Shown: one piece after another, positions 5,417 to 6,660 of the stretch | How positions within the stretch are numbered: the first letter of the stretch is position 1 | How the letters are laid out: the number at the start of each line of letters is the position of its first letter | Assembly (NCBI GenBank): GCA_033764095.1 | Contig: JANRJF010000286.1 | Span: 1-6,660 of the forward strand | DNA: 6,660 nucleotides | Reading direction: 5' to 3' | From: JBDTMT01 sp033764095 | Lineage (GTDB): Bacteria; Desulfobacterota; Binatia; HRBIN30; CADEER01 | The notes under the pieces: generated by a model | The model's input: only the letters and a program-made list of their open reading frames with translations | The model's database searches: none | Told to the model about the DNA's origin: nothing | Program-made: the position numbers and the translations under genes

Positions 5417-6226
5417 ATGCGTTCCACCACCCGACAGCGCGTCGTCGCCAGCGCGATCGCCCTGCTGCTGAGCGCGTCGAGCGCGCCGCACGGCGCCACC
5501 GCCGCCGAGTCGGGCGCCGCCGCTCGCAGGGTCAATGTCGCCGCGGCGGCGGATCTGAAGTTCGCTTTCGACGAGATCGCCGCCGCCTTCCACGCCGCCA
5601 ATCCGTCGATCGAGGTGCTGCCGACCTACGGCTCGTCGGGCAACTTCTTCGCCCAGCTCAGCAACAAGGCGCCGTTCGACCTCTACCTGTCGGCGGACAT
5701 CGCGTACCCCAAGAAGCTCATCGAGCAGGGCCAGGGCGTGGCCGACACCGCGTTCAACTACGCCTTCGGCGAGATCGTCGTGTGGGTGCCGAAGGCGTCG
5801 GCGCTCGACGTCGAGCAGCGCGGCATCGAGGCCCTGCTCGACCCGAGCGCGAAGAAGATCGCCATCGCCAATCCGCAGCACGCACCCTATGGCCGGGCCG
5901 CCGAGGCGGCGCTGAAGACGCTCGGCGTCTACGACACGGTGAAGGACCGCCTGGTGCTGGGCGAGAACATCGCGCAGACGGCGCAGTTCGTCAGCAGTGG
6001 CGCCGCCGACGTCGGCATCATCGCGCTGTCGCTCGCCGTCGCGCCGCCGATGCGCGACGCCGGCCGCTTCTGGCGCGTCCCGACCGACGCGTATCCGCCG
6101 ATCGAACAGGGCGGCGTGATCCTGCAGTGGGCCGCCGACCGCGCCGCCGCCGACGCGCTGCGCGCCTTCATGCTCGGCAGCGAGGGCCGCAAGATCCTCG
6201 AGCGCTACGGGTTCCGCCTACCGTAG
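5417..6226 (+). CDS. modA: ModA-type molybdate/oxyanion ABC transporter substrate-binding protein
   Basis: This is a 269-residue periplasmic binding protein of the usual ModA length. It would capture molybdate, tungstate or a related oxyanion and deliver it to an ABC permease. ATG 5417 is chosen because AAGGG lies 7 bases upstream and a signal peptide follows (MRSTTRQRVVASAIALLLSA, ending near ATAA at 27-30). Family motifs in order are VNVAAAADLKFAFDEIAAAF (39-58), YGSSGNFFAQLSNKAPFDLY (71-90) with LSAD next, IANPQHAPYG (150-159), GENIAQTAQFVSSGAADVGI (182-201), YPPIEQGGVI (226-235) and ERYGF near the end. Compared with E. coli ModA from memory, the ligand serine near the N-terminus (Ser12) is Asp46 here and the ligand tyrosine (Tyr170) falls at Ala203. 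Ser74 matches Ser39. The ligand is therefore less certain than the fold. No modB or modC follows, since the next gene is an aldehyde dehydrogenase. Confidence 0.88.
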   Translation: MRSTTRQRVVASAIALLLSASSAPHGATAAESGAAARRVNVAAAADLKFAFDEIAAAFHAANPSIEVLPTYGSSGNFFAQLSNKAPFDLYLSADIAYPKKLIEQGQGVADTAFNYAFGEIVVWVPKASALDVEQRGIEALLDPSAKKIAIANPQHAPYGRAAEAALKTLGVYDTVKDRLVLGENIAQTAQFVSSGAADVGIIALSLAVAPPMRDAGRFWRVPTDAYPPIEQGGVILQWAADRAAADALRAFMLGSEGRKILERYGFRLP

Positions 6227-6310
6227 CGGCGCGCCCGCCTCCGAATTCCGCTATCCAAGCCGCTCCCGCCTGCACTATAGACACCGACCATCCCAAGGAG
6301 GCACGCAGCC
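6227..6310 (+). promoter_or_regulatory. Leader of the aldehyde dehydrogenase gene with strong Shine-Dalgarno
   Basis: AAGGAGG at 6295-6301 lies 9 bases before ATG 6311 and fixes that start. TATAGA at 6276-6281 could be a -10 element, but no good -35 hexamer sits 16-18 bases upstream. The 84-base gap after modA leaves it open whether this gene has its own promoter. No terminator hairpin with a T-run follows modA. Confidence 0.45.
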
Positions 6311-6660
6311 ATGCAGCAGGCGCAACCGTTCTCGACCCAGACCTATTCGATGTTGATCGACGGGCGGCTGGTCACCACGCCCGAGCACGACGACGTCATC
6401 AATCCCGCCACCGGCCAACCGTTCGCCGCCTGTCCGCGCGGGACCAAGGCGCACGTCGACGAAGCGGTGGCGGCCGCCGCCAAGGCCTATCGCACCTGGC
6501 GCAAGGACGAGGGGTTCCGCCGCCAGAAGCTGCAGGAGTGCGCCGCGGCGATCCAGGCCCGCGTCGGCGATCTCGCCGTGCTGCTGTCGCAGGAGCAGGG
6601 CAAGCCGCAGACCGCGGCGCAGATGGAGGTCTTCGGCGCCTCGATGTGGTTCAGCGTCTT
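6311..6660 (+). CDS. Aldehyde dehydrogenase, N-terminal part (continues past the right edge)
   Basis: The frame from ATG 6311 is open for 116 full codons to the window end. It shows the standard N-terminus of the NAD(P)-dependent aldehyde dehydrogenase superfamily, which oxidises aldehydes to carboxylates in the cytoplasm. MLIDGRLV (14-21) and DDVINPATGQPFAACPRGTK (27-46) form the opening strands, followed by HVDEAVAAAAKAYRTWR (48-64) and LLSQEQGKP (91-99) with a following QMEVFGASMWF. There is no signal peptide. The catalytic Cys and Glu and the cofactor-binding loops lie beyond the window, so the substrate class cannot be assigned. A strong AAGGAGG precedes the start. It lies on the same strand as modA, with no visible functional link. 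Confidence 0.9.
   Translation, partial: MQQAQPFSTQTYSMLIDGRLVTTPEHDDVINPATGQPFAACPRGTKAHVDEAVAAAAKAYRTWRKDEGFRRQKLQECAAAIQARVGDLAVLLSQEQGKPQTAAQMEVFGASMWFSV

Noticed and set aside
4820..5881. Minus-strand frame (353 codons) across modA and the intergenic region
   Set aside because: It is antisense to modA and out of phase with the propeller gene; its composition is typical of a GC shadow.

Overview
The window is very GC-rich, densely coding bacterial DNA with six supportable protein genes, two of them cut by the window edges. Two neighbouring secreted proteins end in the same cysteine-framed, EF-hand (dockerin-like) module, one after a Thr/Pro-rich linker and one after a Pro-rich linker. From memory this architecture is common in environmental genomes once called Deltaproteobacteria, notably Candidatus Binatota. 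That placement is an inference, because the window holds no rRNA or other marker gene.

Four genes lie on the minus strand, listed in transcription order. (1) 5130-3379 encodes a secreted seven-bladed SBBP-type beta-propeller with a Thr/Pro linker and a C-terminal dockerin-like module. (2) 3243-2077 encodes a secreted protein with two cohesin-like domains, a proline linker and the same module. (3) 2012-645 encodes a full-length two-domain ChrA chromate transporter. (4) 353 to the left edge encodes a partial small His/Cys-containing exported protein resembling DUF2946. Two genes lie on the plus strand. 5417-6226 encodes a ModA-type periplasmic oxyanion-binding protein. 6311 to the right edge is the N-terminus of an NAD(P)-dependent aldehyde dehydrogenase.

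The non-coding stretches are short. 354-644 holds a GC-rich hairpin and a degenerate inverted repeat built on a 9-nt ACGGAT period, which resembles a dispersed intergenic repeat. 2013-2076 holds a near-perfect palindrome abutting a stop codon. 3244-3378 holds a small hairpin. 5131-5416 is the divergent upstream region shared by the propeller gene and modA, with a TTGACA hexamer facing the propeller gene. 6227-6310 carries the Shine-Dalgarno of the aldehyde dehydrogenase gene.

The genes do not form one obvious pathway. ChrA and ModA both handle oxyanions (chromate efflux; molybdate or a similar ligand for uptake), and the DUF2946-like protein may bind metal. The most interesting part is the secreted pair. 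A cohesin-like protein and a propeller protein share a C-terminal module with 34 of 59 identical positions and identical cysteine spacing, which suggests a common surface-attachment or extracellular assembly mechanism.
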